Source: EX4572-165 sp002254885 (GTDB lineage Archaea; Thermoplasmatota; E2; DHVEG-1). Taken from it: DNA of 61,215 nt. The translations under genes and the position numbers were made by a program. This document shows positions 17,817 to 26,389 of the stretch, in pieces (the first letter of the stretch is position 1; each line of letters starts with the position of its first letter). Location: positions 1-61,215 of the forward strand of contig JAOZSQ010000006.1 in NCBI GenBank assembly GCA_029939595.1. The letters are read 5' to 3'. The notes under the pieces are model-generated. The model ran no database searches. It worked only from the letters and a program-made list of their open reading frames with translations, and had not been told where the DNA came from.

Positions 17817-17872
17817 TAAGCACGACCTCCATTATTTTTACACTCCTGAATCTATTTGTGATTTTGTATTAT

Positions 17873-18778
17873 TTATAGGTATTCTTTTCGATAACGATCC
17901 CACATTTGATCATAATGTTCCTGGATTTCAGCTAGACATTTTTCATCTCTTTTTGGATAAAATAGATGTTTGAATCGACCTTGATTTTTTATCCATTCTT
18001 CAATGGGTTTTGGTTTAATTTTTTCTTCAAGAATTAATTTACTTTTACCATTGAATACAACATTGTCATCTATACTTTCAAATAATGCATATGCACCAGT
18101 ATCAATTGCAAGATCTCCCATTTCAACGGTTTTTTCCATACCAAAACGCCAACCTGGAGGACATGGTGCAAGTATCTCAATATATCTAGGACCTTTGATG
18201 TCTTTGGCCTTTTTCACTTTTTCAAAAAGATCCAATGGTCTACTAGCAGAAGCTTGCGCAGCATATGGAAGATGATGCGCTCGTATGATTTCAGACATAT
18301 CTTTTCTAAACTCTTGTTTTCCACCAACAGTTGTAGTAGTCCAAGCACCTTTTGGTGTAGCACCACTTCTTTGAATTCCAGTATTAGAATAGATTTGATT
18401 ATTATAACATATATAAATAAAATTTGTTTGTCGTTCCAATGCACCAGATAATGCTTGAAGGCCAATATCATAGGTTCCACCATCGCCAGCCCATGATAGA
18501 ACTGTATGGTCGTGCTTTCCTTGTTGATCTAATGCTGCTCGGATCCCTGATGCACCAGCTGCACATGCTTCAAAAGCAATGTTCATAACTGGTATATCAA
18601 AAGAACATGTAGGATAAAGGCTTTGGATAACAGCAGTACAACAAGCAGGAACCACCATAACTGTTTTTTTCCCAAGTGCTTTTAAAACGGTTCTAAGTGC
18701 CATAGTTGCAGGGCATCCTGCACATGCGGCATTTCCTTGTAATACATATTCTTCCCTTGGAAAGTCTTTCAATGCCAT
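17873..18778 (-). CDS. porB: Pyruvate:ferredoxin oxidoreductase, beta subunit
   Basis: 301 residues. The TPP-binding subunit: GNAACAGCPATMALR with the cluster-ligand cysteines, WAGDGGTYDIGLQAL with the GDG metal/TPP motif, and YNNQIYSNTGIQRSGATPKGA typical of pyruvate-specific enzymes. Cys in VVPACCTA and in EILAPCPPGW complete the [4Fe-4S] ligand set. The complex oxidises pyruvate with CoA to acetyl-CoA, CO2 and reduced ferredoxin, or runs in reverse. Last gene of porC-porD-porA-porB. Confidence 0.96.
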   Translation of the reverse strand: MALKDFPREEYVLQGNAACAGCPATMALRTVLKALGKKTVMVVPACCTAVIQSLYPTCSFDIPVMNIAFEACAAGASGIRAALDQQGKHDHTVLSWAGDGGTYDIGLQALSGALERQTNFIYICYNNQIYSNTGIQRSGATPKGAWTTTTVGGKQEFRKDMSEIIRAHHLPYAAQASASRPLDLFEKVKKAKDIKGPRYIEILAPCPPGWRFGMEKTVEMGDLAIDTGAYALFESIDDNVVFNGKSKLILEEKIKPKPIEEWIKNQGRFKHLFYPKRDEKCLAEIQEHYDQMWDRYRKEYL

Positions 18779-18781
18779 TGT

Positions 18782-19945
18782 TTAATCATCCTCCTTGAAA
18801 CCAAACCATATCTGATGATTCTTTGTTTTTCCTTGGATGGCTTTTTTACACATTTTTTCAATATCTCCATAGGGGACATCTTTTCCTCCAAGACCTGCGA
18901 TAAAACCAGTAACTTTCGCATCTGATTGTTGATATAATGCTGATTTAATTTCATTAAACATGGCACCTTCGGAGCCTATGGATATATTACGGTCAATTAC
19001 AATTAATTCTGCTTGTTTACCAAGTGCAATAACTTCTTCGCTTGGAAATGGTCTGAATATTCTAAGACGGGCTAGACCGATTTTTATTCCTTGTTTTCGT
19101 AAGTTATCAATTGCAACTTTACTTTCAGCGCCAATTGCAGCCATTGAAATTAAGATATACTCAGCATCTTCACATTGATATTTTTCAAAAAGGTCGCCAT
19201 GATTTCGACCGAATTGCTTTTCCCAATCTTTTGCAATTTTTGGGATAAGTTTTATCGCGTTTTGTTGTGCATCATGCATCGCTCTTCGTAATTTCTCATA
19301 ATACTTGGTTCCTATAAGGGTTCCATGAGCAACAGGATTGTCTACATCAAGCTTCCAAGCTGGGTTTAATGGTGGAAGGAAATCATCGATTTCTTCTTGA
19401 TCTGGTATATATGCAGGCATAGAAGTATGAGATATAATGAACGCATCATAATTGATCAAGACAGGAAGAACGATTTTTTTGTTTTCTGCAAGTTTGAAAG
19501 ATTGAATGATAGTATCAAATATCTCTTGATTACTACTACAATAAATTTGAAGCCATCCTGTGTCTCTCTGAGCAATAGAATCATTTTGATCTGACCAAAT
19601 ATTCCAACCTGGGCCAATAACTCGATTAATATTACACATTACAATAGGTAACCTTGCAAGAGCGGCCCAATGAAGCATTTCATGCATAAGAAGTAATCCA
19701 TGAGATGATGTTGCAGTAAATGTACGAGAACCAGCTTCACTAGCGCCAATACATGCAGTCATTGCTGAATGTTCACTTTCAACACAGATATATTCTCCTG
19801 TATACTCTCCACTTTCAACATAATTTGCTATTCCTTCAACAAGAGTTGTTTGTGGAGTAATTGGATATGCTGCAACTACTTGAGGTCTTGCCATAACTGC
19901 TGCCTTTGCAGCAATATAATTGCCAGTATTAATCATAACACTCAT
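18782..19945 (-). CDS. porA: Pyruvate:ferredoxin oxidoreductase, alpha subunit
   Basis: 387 residues. YPITPQTTLVEGIANY at about 25-40 and the ESEHSAM loop at about 58 are the conserved pyrimidine-binding (PP) domain features; the C-terminal half is the transketolase-C-like domain (SMAAIGAESKVAIDNLR). The closest pattern is the four-subunit archaeal enzyme. It overlaps porD by four bases and lies three bases before porB. Supplies acetyl-CoA and reduced ferredoxin, the latter a natural electron source for the Rnf complex in this window. Confidence 0.96.
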   Translation of the reverse strand: MSVMINTGNYIAAKAAVMARPQVVAAYPITPQTTLVEGIANYVESGEYTGEYICVESEHSAMTACIGASEAGSRTFTATSSHGLLLMHEMLHWAALARLPIVMCNINRVIGPGWNIWSDQNDSIAQRDTGWLQIYCSSNQEIFDTIIQSFKLAENKKIVLPVLINYDAFIISHTSMPAYIPDQEEIDDFLPPLNPAWKLDVDNPVAHGTLIGTKYYEKLRRAMHDAQQNAIKLIPKIAKDWEKQFGRNHGDLFEKYQCEDAEYILISMAAIGAESKVAIDNLRKQGIKIGLARLRIFRPFPSEEVIALGKQAELIVIDRNISIGSEGAMFNEIKSALYQQSDAKVTGFIAGLGGKDVPYGDIEKMCKKAIQGKTKNHQIWFGFKEDD

Positions 19946-20214
19946 TTCTTTTCATTCTCCCGTTTCATTGTAATTGCTTTTACCTTACATACATTTGCAC
20001 AGACACCACATCCTTTACAATAATCATAATTAATTTCAACGGTGTCATCCTTATTTCGTTTAATGGATCCTTCAGGGCAGAAAATCCAACAACGTAAACA
20101 TTTAACACATTTTTTTATATCTAATGTTGGTCGGAAAACACGCCAACTCCCTGTTTTTCCCATTGCCCCTTCTTCAGGATATGAGATACATGATGTAATG
20201 TCATATTTTTTCAA
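19942..20214 (-). CDS. porD: Pyruvate:ferredoxin oxidoreductase, delta (ferredoxin) subunit
   Basis: 90 residues with two [4Fe-4S] motifs, CVKCLRCWIFCPEGSI and CKGCGVCANVCKVKAI, preceded by the usual GKTGSWRVFRP segment of PorD. It passes electrons from the TPP site to external ferredoxin. It overlaps both porC and porA by four bases. Confidence 0.96.
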   Translation of the reverse strand: MKKYDITSCISYPEEGAMGKTGSWRVFRPTLDIKKCVKCLRCWIFCPEGSIKRNKDDTVEINYDYCKGCGVCANVCKVKAITMKRENEKK

Positions 20215-20786
20215 AATTTCAACTCCACTTGTTTAAACGCATCATTGGTTGCCTTCACATTGTTTTTCCCTGCATCACCTTTCCATTTTTCCTGTATTAC
20301 TTCTTGAATTGCAGGTAGGGATACCTTTTCAACTACTTTTGGAACCGCTCCAAGTATGGGTGTGTTGACCACAGGTATTCCACCAACAAGAATGTCATGT
20401 TTAATGGCAATACCTGTTGCATCTACTGTTGCAACATTAAATTTATTTGAGAAATCAAATTCATCTGGTGATTTTGTGGTATTTATAAGGATTTTTCCAT
20501 CTTTTTTCATCCCTTTCAAAGTATCAATAATGTTCATGATACTTTCATCTTGAATGATGACCACGTCTGGTTCATAGATTTCACTGCGAAGATGAATCTC
20601 CGATTCTGAGATACGTGCAAAGGCTCGTACTGGTGCACCCCTTCGTTCAGCTCCAAATACTGGAAATGCTTGTACTCCTTTGTTTCCGTCTTTTAATGCT
20701 GCGGCGACTAATAGGTTTGCAGCAGTTACTGAACCTTGACCTCCTCGGCCATGTATTACTATTTCAATTAGGTTATCTAGTGTCAT
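20211..20786 (-). CDS. porC: Pyruvate:ferredoxin oxidoreductase, gamma subunit
   Basis: 191 residues. IVIHGRGGQGSVTAANLL at the N terminus is the GxGGQG signature of the gamma domain, followed by FPVFGAERRGAPVRAF. First gene of the por operon. The ATG is directly preceded by GGGAG, part of a 12-base perfect palindrome (20787-20798), and a TATA-like box at about 20809-20819 would start transcription almost at the ATG. Gene order C-D-A-B is the common archaeal one. Confidence 0.96.
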   Translation of the reverse strand: MTLDNLIEIVIHGRGGQGSVTAANLLVAAALKDGNKGVQAFPVFGAERRGAPVRAFARISESEIHLRSEIYEPDVVIIQDESIMNIIDTLKGMKKDGKILINTTKSPDEFDFSNKFNVATVDATGIAIKHDILVGGIPVVNTPILGAVPKVVEKVSLPAIQEVIQEKWKGDAGKNNVKATNDAFKQVELKF

Positions 20787-20798
20787 GAGAATATTCTC
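20787..20798. promoter_or_regulatory. Palindrome at the por start
   Basis: GAGAATATTCTC is a perfect 12-base inverted repeat touching the porC start codon and containing its GGGAG ribosome binding site. It could be an operator at the transcription start or a small hairpin hiding the binding site. A chance origin in AT-rich DNA is possible. Confidence 0.35.
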
Positions 20799-20894
20799 CC
20801 ATTAGAAGCGTATAAAAAGAGTACATATAATTGTTTTTGTCGCTGTGGTGGGTGTTGTGTTGACCAAATATTTCTTATAGGCTTAATTATATGC

Positions 20895-20906
20895 AATAGT
20901 ACTATT
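20895..20906. promoter_or_regulatory. Palindrome after the 20941 promoter
   Basis: AATAGTACTATT, a perfect 12-base palindrome, lies just downstream of the TATA-like TTAATTATAT (20883-20892) and about 35 bases before the ATG at 20941. The position fits a repressor operator over the transcription start. Confidence 0.35.
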
Positions 20907-20940
20907 TCACCTTCCGAATAGTGTTTTTGGGGGAAAGGAT

Positions 20941-22215
20941 ATGACTGATGAATTGAGAAAACTGCTAACTATTGAAAAAAAACGCCTTGATGAAATTAAC
21001 GCCTTTCTATTGGATAAAGAAAACCCTCTTGTTAATGACCTTTTATCTGTTGTTAACAAATATGGTGGACCAGATCAAATAAATCAAAAAGCAAGGGAAT
21101 CTGGCAACATTGAAAATCTTCTTAATCGACTTGAAAAGAATAATCCATTATATGTTAAAGATATAGACTGGCTGATTAATCAGATTGATAATGATTCATT
21201 TATTTCAATTGATGATTATAGAAAAAAAGTACTTGGCAATAGCGTATCGAGTATGACTTTCAATGAGAACTGTCCAGTTACCCTTGAGATTAGTGCCTGT
21301 CAGTATTTTCCTTTTTTTGTAGCTGAGGCAAAGCAGGCTTTGAAAAAACAGGAACTGATGCCAGGGAGATTCATTCGTGTAAGAAACATGAAGGAGCAAG
21401 AAGAAGATGGTGATTTACTTGCAATGTCGGCAGCAATGCAGATTCTAGGATCAAGCTGGTGTGAAACACTTGATACAAAAGGAACGGATGGATCTAATGT
21501 TCATCTTGGTGGACCTGAAACGATAACTGGATATTTTGGTGGTATTGGTCAACCAAATGATCATCCAATAAAATGGGTAGATGAGTTTCTTTATTACTAC
21601 ACAAATTATGGTGTAAAACAAGTGCTAAATATCAACCCTGGAACTATTTTCCTTGGATATCTTTTGCATAAACTTGGTATTGATATTGAATTTAAAATAT
21701 CAGTTTATATGGGAAATGATAATCCATATTCGATTTTTTGGACGTTAATGGCTGCACGTATGTTTTCACGAAAAGATGGATCAACATCATTGATTGGTTT
21801 TAATTTTTCTAATTCAGTTAATAATGCAACTATTGAAATGAGTGACTATGTAAGAAATTGCTTAGAGCTTGGTGATTTCGTCCGTTTTGAACATCATATT
21901 TTTGAAACATGGAAAAGTATTGTAATACAACCATATGATCGACGTGATGAACTTTTAGAATTAGCAGAAAACATTAAAAATATCAGTGCAAAACATGAAG
22001 GTGGAGAAATAAAGGTGGAGCAGAAAAGAGAGCATCCAAGTGATATTCTTGAATATTTCCTCCCTAAATCAGATATCAATGAAAAAGGGATGATGCCAAT
22101 GCTTACACAGAACTATTTAGATAAACATGATGCGTTGAATAATACAGCAAAAGAGCTGACAAAGAAAGGACTTTCTTTTATTGCAGCTCCAAAGCTTCAT
22201 CATTGGGGGAATTAG
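20941..22215 (+). CDS. Unrecognised protein, possible metabolic enzyme
   Basis: 424 residues, soluble, no signal or membrane segment, with a strong GGGGGAAAGG ribosome binding site. I do not recognise the family. An N-terminal helical part (about 1-100) precedes an alpha/beta body with glycine-rich and polar stretches that look like an active site: SSWCETLDTKGTDGSNVHLGG at about 170-190, then GYFGGIGQPNDHP, and later KISVYMGNDNP and GFNFSNSVNN. Alternating strands and helices suggest a TIM-barrel-like fold. It lies five bases upstream of homoserine dehydrogenase in a unit with AOR and an aminotransferase, so a role in aspartate-family or amino-acid/aldehyde metabolism is the best guess. It is divergent from por. 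Confidence 0.7.
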   Translation: MTDELRKLLTIEKKRLDEINAFLLDKENPLVNDLLSVVNKYGGPDQINQKARESGNIENLLNRLEKNNPLYVKDIDWLINQIDNDSFISIDDYRKKVLGNSVSSMTFNENCPVTLEISACQYFPFFVAEAKQALKKQELMPGRFIRVRNMKEQEEDGDLLAMSAAMQILGSSWCETLDTKGTDGSNVHLGGPETITGYFGGIGQPNDHPIKWVDEFLYYYTNYGVKQVLNINPGTIFLGYLLHKLGIDIEFKISVYMGNDNPYSIFWTLMAARMFSRKDGSTSLIGFNFSNSVNNATIEMSDYVRNCLELGDFVRFEHHIFETWKSIVIQPYDRRDELLELAENIKNISAKHEGGEIKVEQKREHPSDILEYFLPKSDINEKGMMPMLTQNYLDKHDALNNTAKELTKKGLSFIAAPKLHHWGN

Positions 22216-22219
22216 AAAG

Positions 22220-23263
22220 ATGACATTGAAACTAGCATTTATTGGCTATGGTGTTGTTGGACAGGGTCTGACTGAGATCCTTCTAGAAAAAAAGGAGATG
22301 CTAAGAAAACGTTATGGTTTTGATTTTTCAATTGTTGCCATTTCTGATATCATGAAAGGATCAGTGTATGATGAACAAGGTCTAGATATGAACATGATTC
22401 TTGATATGGTGAAAGAAGGAAAAAAACTTGATGAATATCCAGATGGAAAGAAAGGTATGGATAGTCTGCAAACGATAAAGGAAACTAATGCAGATGTGAT
22501 TATTGAGATTACGTTTACTGATGTGAAAACAGGTCAACCTGCTCTTGAACATATTCATGCAGCATTTGATGCAGGTAAACATGTTGTATCAACAAACAAA
22601 GGTCCAGTCGTAAAAGAAGTAAGGGCATTACTAGATAAAGCAGAAAAAAAACATGTGCATTATGGATTTGAAGGAGTGGTTCTTGCAGGAACACCAGTTA
22701 TTAATCTAGCAAAATATACTCTGGCAGGAACTAAGATCACGGGTTTTAAAGGGATTATGAATGGCACCACTAATTATATCCTTACTCGAATGGAAGAGGG
22801 TATGGCCTATGAAGATGCGTTGAAAAAAGCACAAGAACTTGGGTATGCAGAAGCAGATCCAACAGGTGATGTGGAAGGTCTTGATGCACTTGGTAAAGTA
22901 GTCATCTTAACAAATGTTGTCCTTGGAGAAAAACTTGGTTGGGAAGATGTAAAATGTACAGGTATTACAAAGATAACAAAAGAAGATATTAACTTGGCTA
23001 AAAAAGAAGGAAAACGATGGAAATTAATTGGAAGTGCCTTTGTAAAACCAGATGGATCTATTGATGCAAAGGTTGAACCCGTGAAACTTCCATTAAGTGA
23101 TCCTCTTGCAGGGGTTAATGAAGCTATAAATGCTTTAACGTTTACAACTGATGAACTTGGTCCTGTAACAATTGTAGGGCCTGGTGCTGGAAAAAGAGAG
23201 ACTGGTTTTTCTTTACTAGTTGATCTTTTAGAGCTTAACCGTAAAGTGCAGGGTGAAGAATAA
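22220..23263 (+). CDS. hom: Homoserine dehydrogenase
   Basis: 347 residues from ATG 22220 (MTLKLAFIGYGVVGQG); an upstream in-frame ATG at 22181 would overlap the previous gene. Rossmann motif GYGVVGQG at 8-15, STNKGPV for the NAD(P)/substrate loop, NGTTNYILTRM, and the family signature GYAEADPTGDVEGLDALGK with catalytic Asp and Lys. No ACT domain, so probably not feedback-regulated in the bacterial manner. Converts aspartate semialdehyde to homoserine for threonine and methionine. Its company (AOR, aminotransferase) is unusual for biosynthesis alone. Confidence 0.93.
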   Translation: MTLKLAFIGYGVVGQGLTEILLEKKEMLRKRYGFDFSIVAISDIMKGSVYDEQGLDMNMILDMVKEGKKLDEYPDGKKGMDSLQTIKETNADVIIEITFTDVKTGQPALEHIHAAFDAGKHVVSTNKGPVVKEVRALLDKAEKKHVHYGFEGVVLAGTPVINLAKYTLAGTKITGFKGIMNGTTNYILTRMEEGMAYEDALKKAQELGYAEADPTGDVEGLDALGKVVILTNVVLGEKLGWEDVKCTGITKITKEDINLAKKEGKRWKLIGSAFVKPDGSIDAKVEPVKLPLSDPLAGVNEAINALTFTTDELGPVTIVGPGAGKRETGFSLLVDLLELNRKVQGEE

Positions 23264-23305
23264 CTTAATTGCAATAATATGAAAATTAGAATAAAAGGTG
23301 ATTGA

Positions 23306-25129
23306 ATGAGTGGTGGATATACTGGTAAAATATTAGAGATTGATGTGACAACACAAAAAACTTTTGTTTCAGATACTGACCTGGATTTCTGTAAACAATT
23401 TATTGGAGCTAAAGGTCTTGGAGCGAAAATTCTTTTTGATACTCTTCCAAAAAATACTGATCCGTTATCTCCTGAAAACTTGTTACTTTTTACAACAGGT
23501 CCATTAACTGGAACAAAAATTCAAACATCGGGAAGAGGAACAGTTGTTACAAAATCTCCATCCACTGGTCTTTATTTAGATTCTCATTTTGGTGGAATTT
23601 TCGCATCTGACATGAAAAAAGCAGGATGGGACGTAATTAATATAAAGGGAAAAAGTGAGAAACCCATATATATTGAAATTAAGGATGATTTAGTAACATT
23701 TCATGATGCAAAGGATTTATGGGGTATGGAATGTCAAAAGACTCATGAGAAACTACAGAAAATTCATGGGAAAATGCGTACAGCAGTTATAGGACCAGCT
23801 GGTGAAAACCTAGTAAAATTTTCATCAATAACAATAGAGGGTCATCGTCACGCAGGTCGAGGTGGACCAGGTGCTGTGATGGGTTCTAAAAACGTTAAGG
23901 CTATTATTGTATCTGGGTCAAAAAAGGTTCCTTTACATGATGAGGATGCATATAATGCCCAAGCAAAAGAAATCTTAAAAAAAATAAAGGAAAATGATTT
24001 TGTCCCTCTGCGAAAACAGTTTGGTACACCATACTGGGTGAAACCTGTTAATGATGAGGGTTTTATCCCAACAAGAAATTTTCAGGAAGGTCAGTTTGAA
24101 CATGGAGATGACCTTTCAGCAGAAACCATGGTAGATCATATCGTTGATTCTTCTGGTGCATGTTTTAATTGCATAATTGCCTGTTGGAATAAATCATCGA
24201 TTAAACAGGGTCCTCATAAAGGTATTTCTCTTGTTGGACCTGAATATGAAACACTTGCATTGATGGGTACAAATCTTGAGATAAAGACAGTTGAGGAAGT
24301 TGCGTTTCTTAATGAACGATGCAATGAGCTTGGGATGGATACGATTTCTCTTGGGTGTGTGCTTGGTTTTGCAATTGAAGCATATCAGAAAGGATTAATT
24401 GAAAAAAAAGATCTAAATGATATTAATATTGACTGGGGAGATACAGAAGAAATTGCCAGGTTTATTCATGCGATTGCATATCGGAAGGGAAAAGCAGCTG
24501 ACATTCTTTCAGAAGGCGTGAAATATGCATCAGAGCAATTTGGAAAGAATTCATCTTCTTATGCAATACATGCAAAAGGACTTGAAATTCCAGGTTATGA
24601 TCCGCGGGGAACCAATGGTATGGGAATTGCTTATGCCACATCTGATAGAGGGGGATGTCATCAAAGAGCATGGGTTGCAAAAGCAGAGCTTTATGATCCT
24701 GAACTTGATAGATTTTCATTTGAAAAAAAAGCAAAAATGGTAAAGGAAATTCAAGATGAACGAGCAGCTTTTTTCTCGTTAGTGCTTTGTGATTTCGCTC
24801 CAATTTCAGAAGAAGACTGTGTTGAAATGTGGAATCATGCAACAGGCTTTGATCACACTGTTGATAGTTATCTGAAATGTGGTGAAAGGATTTGGAATCT
24901 TATCCGATTATTTAATATTAGAGAGGGATTAAAAGAAAACTCCGATATTCTCCCAGAGCGATTTTTTACAGATAGTTTTTCAAAGGGTCCGGCAAAAGAC
25001 AGAGTTCTTTCAAAAAAGGAATTTCAGCAAAGCATCCAGGAATACTATCAAATTAGAGGCTGGGATCAAAAAGGAATTCCAACAGAAAAGAAACTGAAAA
25101 CACTTGGTTTAGATTCTTATAAAAAATAA
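23306..25129 (+). CDS. Aldehyde ferredoxin oxidoreductase (tungsten AOR family)
   Basis: 607 residues, typical AOR length. The N-terminal pterin-binding domain begins GGYTGKILEIDVT and contains GRGGPGAVMGSKNVKAI. The [4Fe-4S] ligands are in CFNCIIAC (about 290-297) and LVLCDF (about 495). TSDRGGCHQRAW contacts the cofactor. The family oxidises aldehydes to acids with ferredoxin, using a tungsto-bispterin. Paralogue type (AOR, FOR, GOR) cannot be settled by eye. Beside an aminotransferase and across from por, it probably removes aldehydes formed in 2-oxoacid metabolism and contributes reduced ferredoxin. GGTG lies six bases before the ATG. Confidence 0.94.
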   Translation: MSGGYTGKILEIDVTTQKTFVSDTDLDFCKQFIGAKGLGAKILFDTLPKNTDPLSPENLLLFTTGPLTGTKIQTSGRGTVVTKSPSTGLYLDSHFGGIFASDMKKAGWDVINIKGKSEKPIYIEIKDDLVTFHDAKDLWGMECQKTHEKLQKIHGKMRTAVIGPAGENLVKFSSITIEGHRHAGRGGPGAVMGSKNVKAIIVSGSKKVPLHDEDAYNAQAKEILKKIKENDFVPLRKQFGTPYWVKPVNDEGFIPTRNFQEGQFEHGDDLSAETMVDHIVDSSGACFNCIIACWNKSSIKQGPHKGISLVGPEYETLALMGTNLEIKTVEEVAFLNERCNELGMDTISLGCVLGFAIEAYQKGLIEKKDLNDINIDWGDTEEIARFIHAIAYRKGKAADILSEGVKYASEQFGKNSSSYAIHAKGLEIPGYDPRGTNGMGIAYATSDRGGCHQRAWVAKAELYDPELDRFSFEKKAKMVKEIQDERAAFFSLVLCDFAPISEEDCVEMWNHATGFDHTVDSYLKCGERIWNLIRLFNIREGLKENSDILPERFFTDSFSKGPAKDRVLSKKEFQQSIQEYYQIRGWDQKGIPTEKKLKTLGLDSYKK

Positions 25130-25160
25130 TGTTTTCATTAGAGGAAATAGGTGAAAAAAT

Positions 25161-26321
25161 ATGCCAAAATTAAGTAAAGGTGCGGGTCAAATTTATGGGG
25201 AAGCAGCATTTGAGGTTCTTGCAAAGGCCCAAGGATTAGAGCGAAAAGGGAAAAAAATCCTTCATTTTGAGATTGGTGAGCCAGATATGGAAACACCAGA
25301 TCATATCAGTAAAGCAGGGATTGATGCAATTAAAAACAAAAAAACACATTATGTCCCATCAATTGGTTTAAGTGATCTGCGTCAGGCTGTTGTTGATGAA
25401 ATAGAACATACTAGGGGTTATCGACCAGATATGGAACAAATTGTGATAACGCCAGGGTTAAAACCAGGTATTTTTTTTACTATGTTGGCAACAGTTAATC
25501 CAGGTGATGAAGTGATTTATCCAGATCCGGGGTACCCAACATATGGCTCTGTTTCATCTTTTATTGGTGCAAAAAAAGTGATGGTGCCTCTGTTGGAGAA
25601 AAATGAGTTTCGCATGAATCCAGGTGATGTTTTAAAGAGAGTTACAAAAAAAACAAAGCTTCTTATTTTAAATTCACCACAGAATCCCACGGGCTCTGTT
25701 ATGACAAAACAGGAAATGGATGAGATAGCAGAAATAGCTGAGGAAAATGATTTCTTTATTGTTTCAGATGAAATATATTCAAAGATGACTTATGATGCGA
25801 AGCATTACACTCCAACATTAAGGGATGAAGCAAAAGAGCGTACAGTTCTTCTAGATGGTTTTTCAAAGTATTATGCAATGACTGGTTGGAGACTTGGATA
25901 TATGGTTACACCTGTGGGCATGGCAAAGCGGCTACAGGATTTTTTAGTGAGTGCGATTTCTTGCACGGCATCTTTCACTCAGTATGCTGGTGTTGAAGCA
26001 CTAAAAGGGGATCAAGATTTTATTTCTGATATGATGAATCGATTCAGAAAGAAACGTGATTGTATTGTACAGGGTTTAAATTCTATACCTGGTTTTTCGT
26101 GTAAAGCACCAAAAGGTGCGTTTTATGCATTTGCAAATATCAAAAAAACAGGGATGAATGCATCTGAATGTGCGGATCATCTTTTAAATAACGCAGGTGT
26201 TGCAGCACTTCCAGGAACTGCATTTGGCCCGTATGGTGAAGGCTATATTCGTTTTTCATATGCTACAACTATTGAAAAGATTGATGAAGCAATTGAAAAC
26301 ATTAAAAAATCATTAGAATAA
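25161..26321 (+). CDS. Class I/II aminotransferase, aspartate aminotransferase type
   Basis: 386 residues of the PLP fold type I family. LHFEIGEPDMETP near the start, NSPQNPTGSVM with the PLP-binding Asn, SDEIYSKM with the Asp that contacts the pyridine nitrogen, and the Schiff-base Lys in DGFSKYYAMTGWRLGY. The substrate-carboxylate Arg is in YIRFSYA near the C terminus. Likely aspartate or broad-specificity amino acid:2-oxoglutarate transaminase. Follows AOR by 31 bases with GGTG at the start. It can feed 2-oxoacids to ferredoxin oxidoreductases or aspartate to the hom branch. Confidence 0.9.
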   Translation: MPKLSKGAGQIYGEAAFEVLAKAQGLERKGKKILHFEIGEPDMETPDHISKAGIDAIKNKKTHYVPSIGLSDLRQAVVDEIEHTRGYRPDMEQIVITPGLKPGIFFTMLATVNPGDEVIYPDPGYPTYGSVSSFIGAKKVMVPLLEKNEFRMNPGDVLKRVTKKTKLLILNSPQNPTGSVMTKQEMDEIAEIAEENDFFIVSDEIYSKMTYDAKHYTPTLRDEAKERTVLLDGFSKYYAMTGWRLGYMVTPVGMAKRLQDFLVSAISCTASFTQYAGVEALKGDQDFISDMMNRFRKKRDCIVQGLNSIPGFSCKAPKGAFYAFANIKKTGMNASECADHLLNNAGVAALPGTAFGPYGEGYIRFSYATTIEKIDEAIENIKKSLE

Positions 26322-26333
26322 GGCATACGAAAA

Positions 26334-26343
26334 GATATATAAA
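26334..26343 (+). promoter_or_regulatory. Box A for the malic enzyme gene
   Basis: GATATATAAA lies about 50 bases before the ATG at 26390, which suggests that malic enzyme has its own promoter even though it follows the aminotransferase on the same strand. Confidence 0.45.
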
Positions 26344-26389
26344 AATATAAATTTATGATAAGCTTTATTGATATATTATGGTGGATGAA

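Noticed and set aside
22807..23274. Antisense frame across the 3' half of homoserine dehydrogenase
   Set aside because: Low-complexity composition and full overlap with a conserved enzyme.
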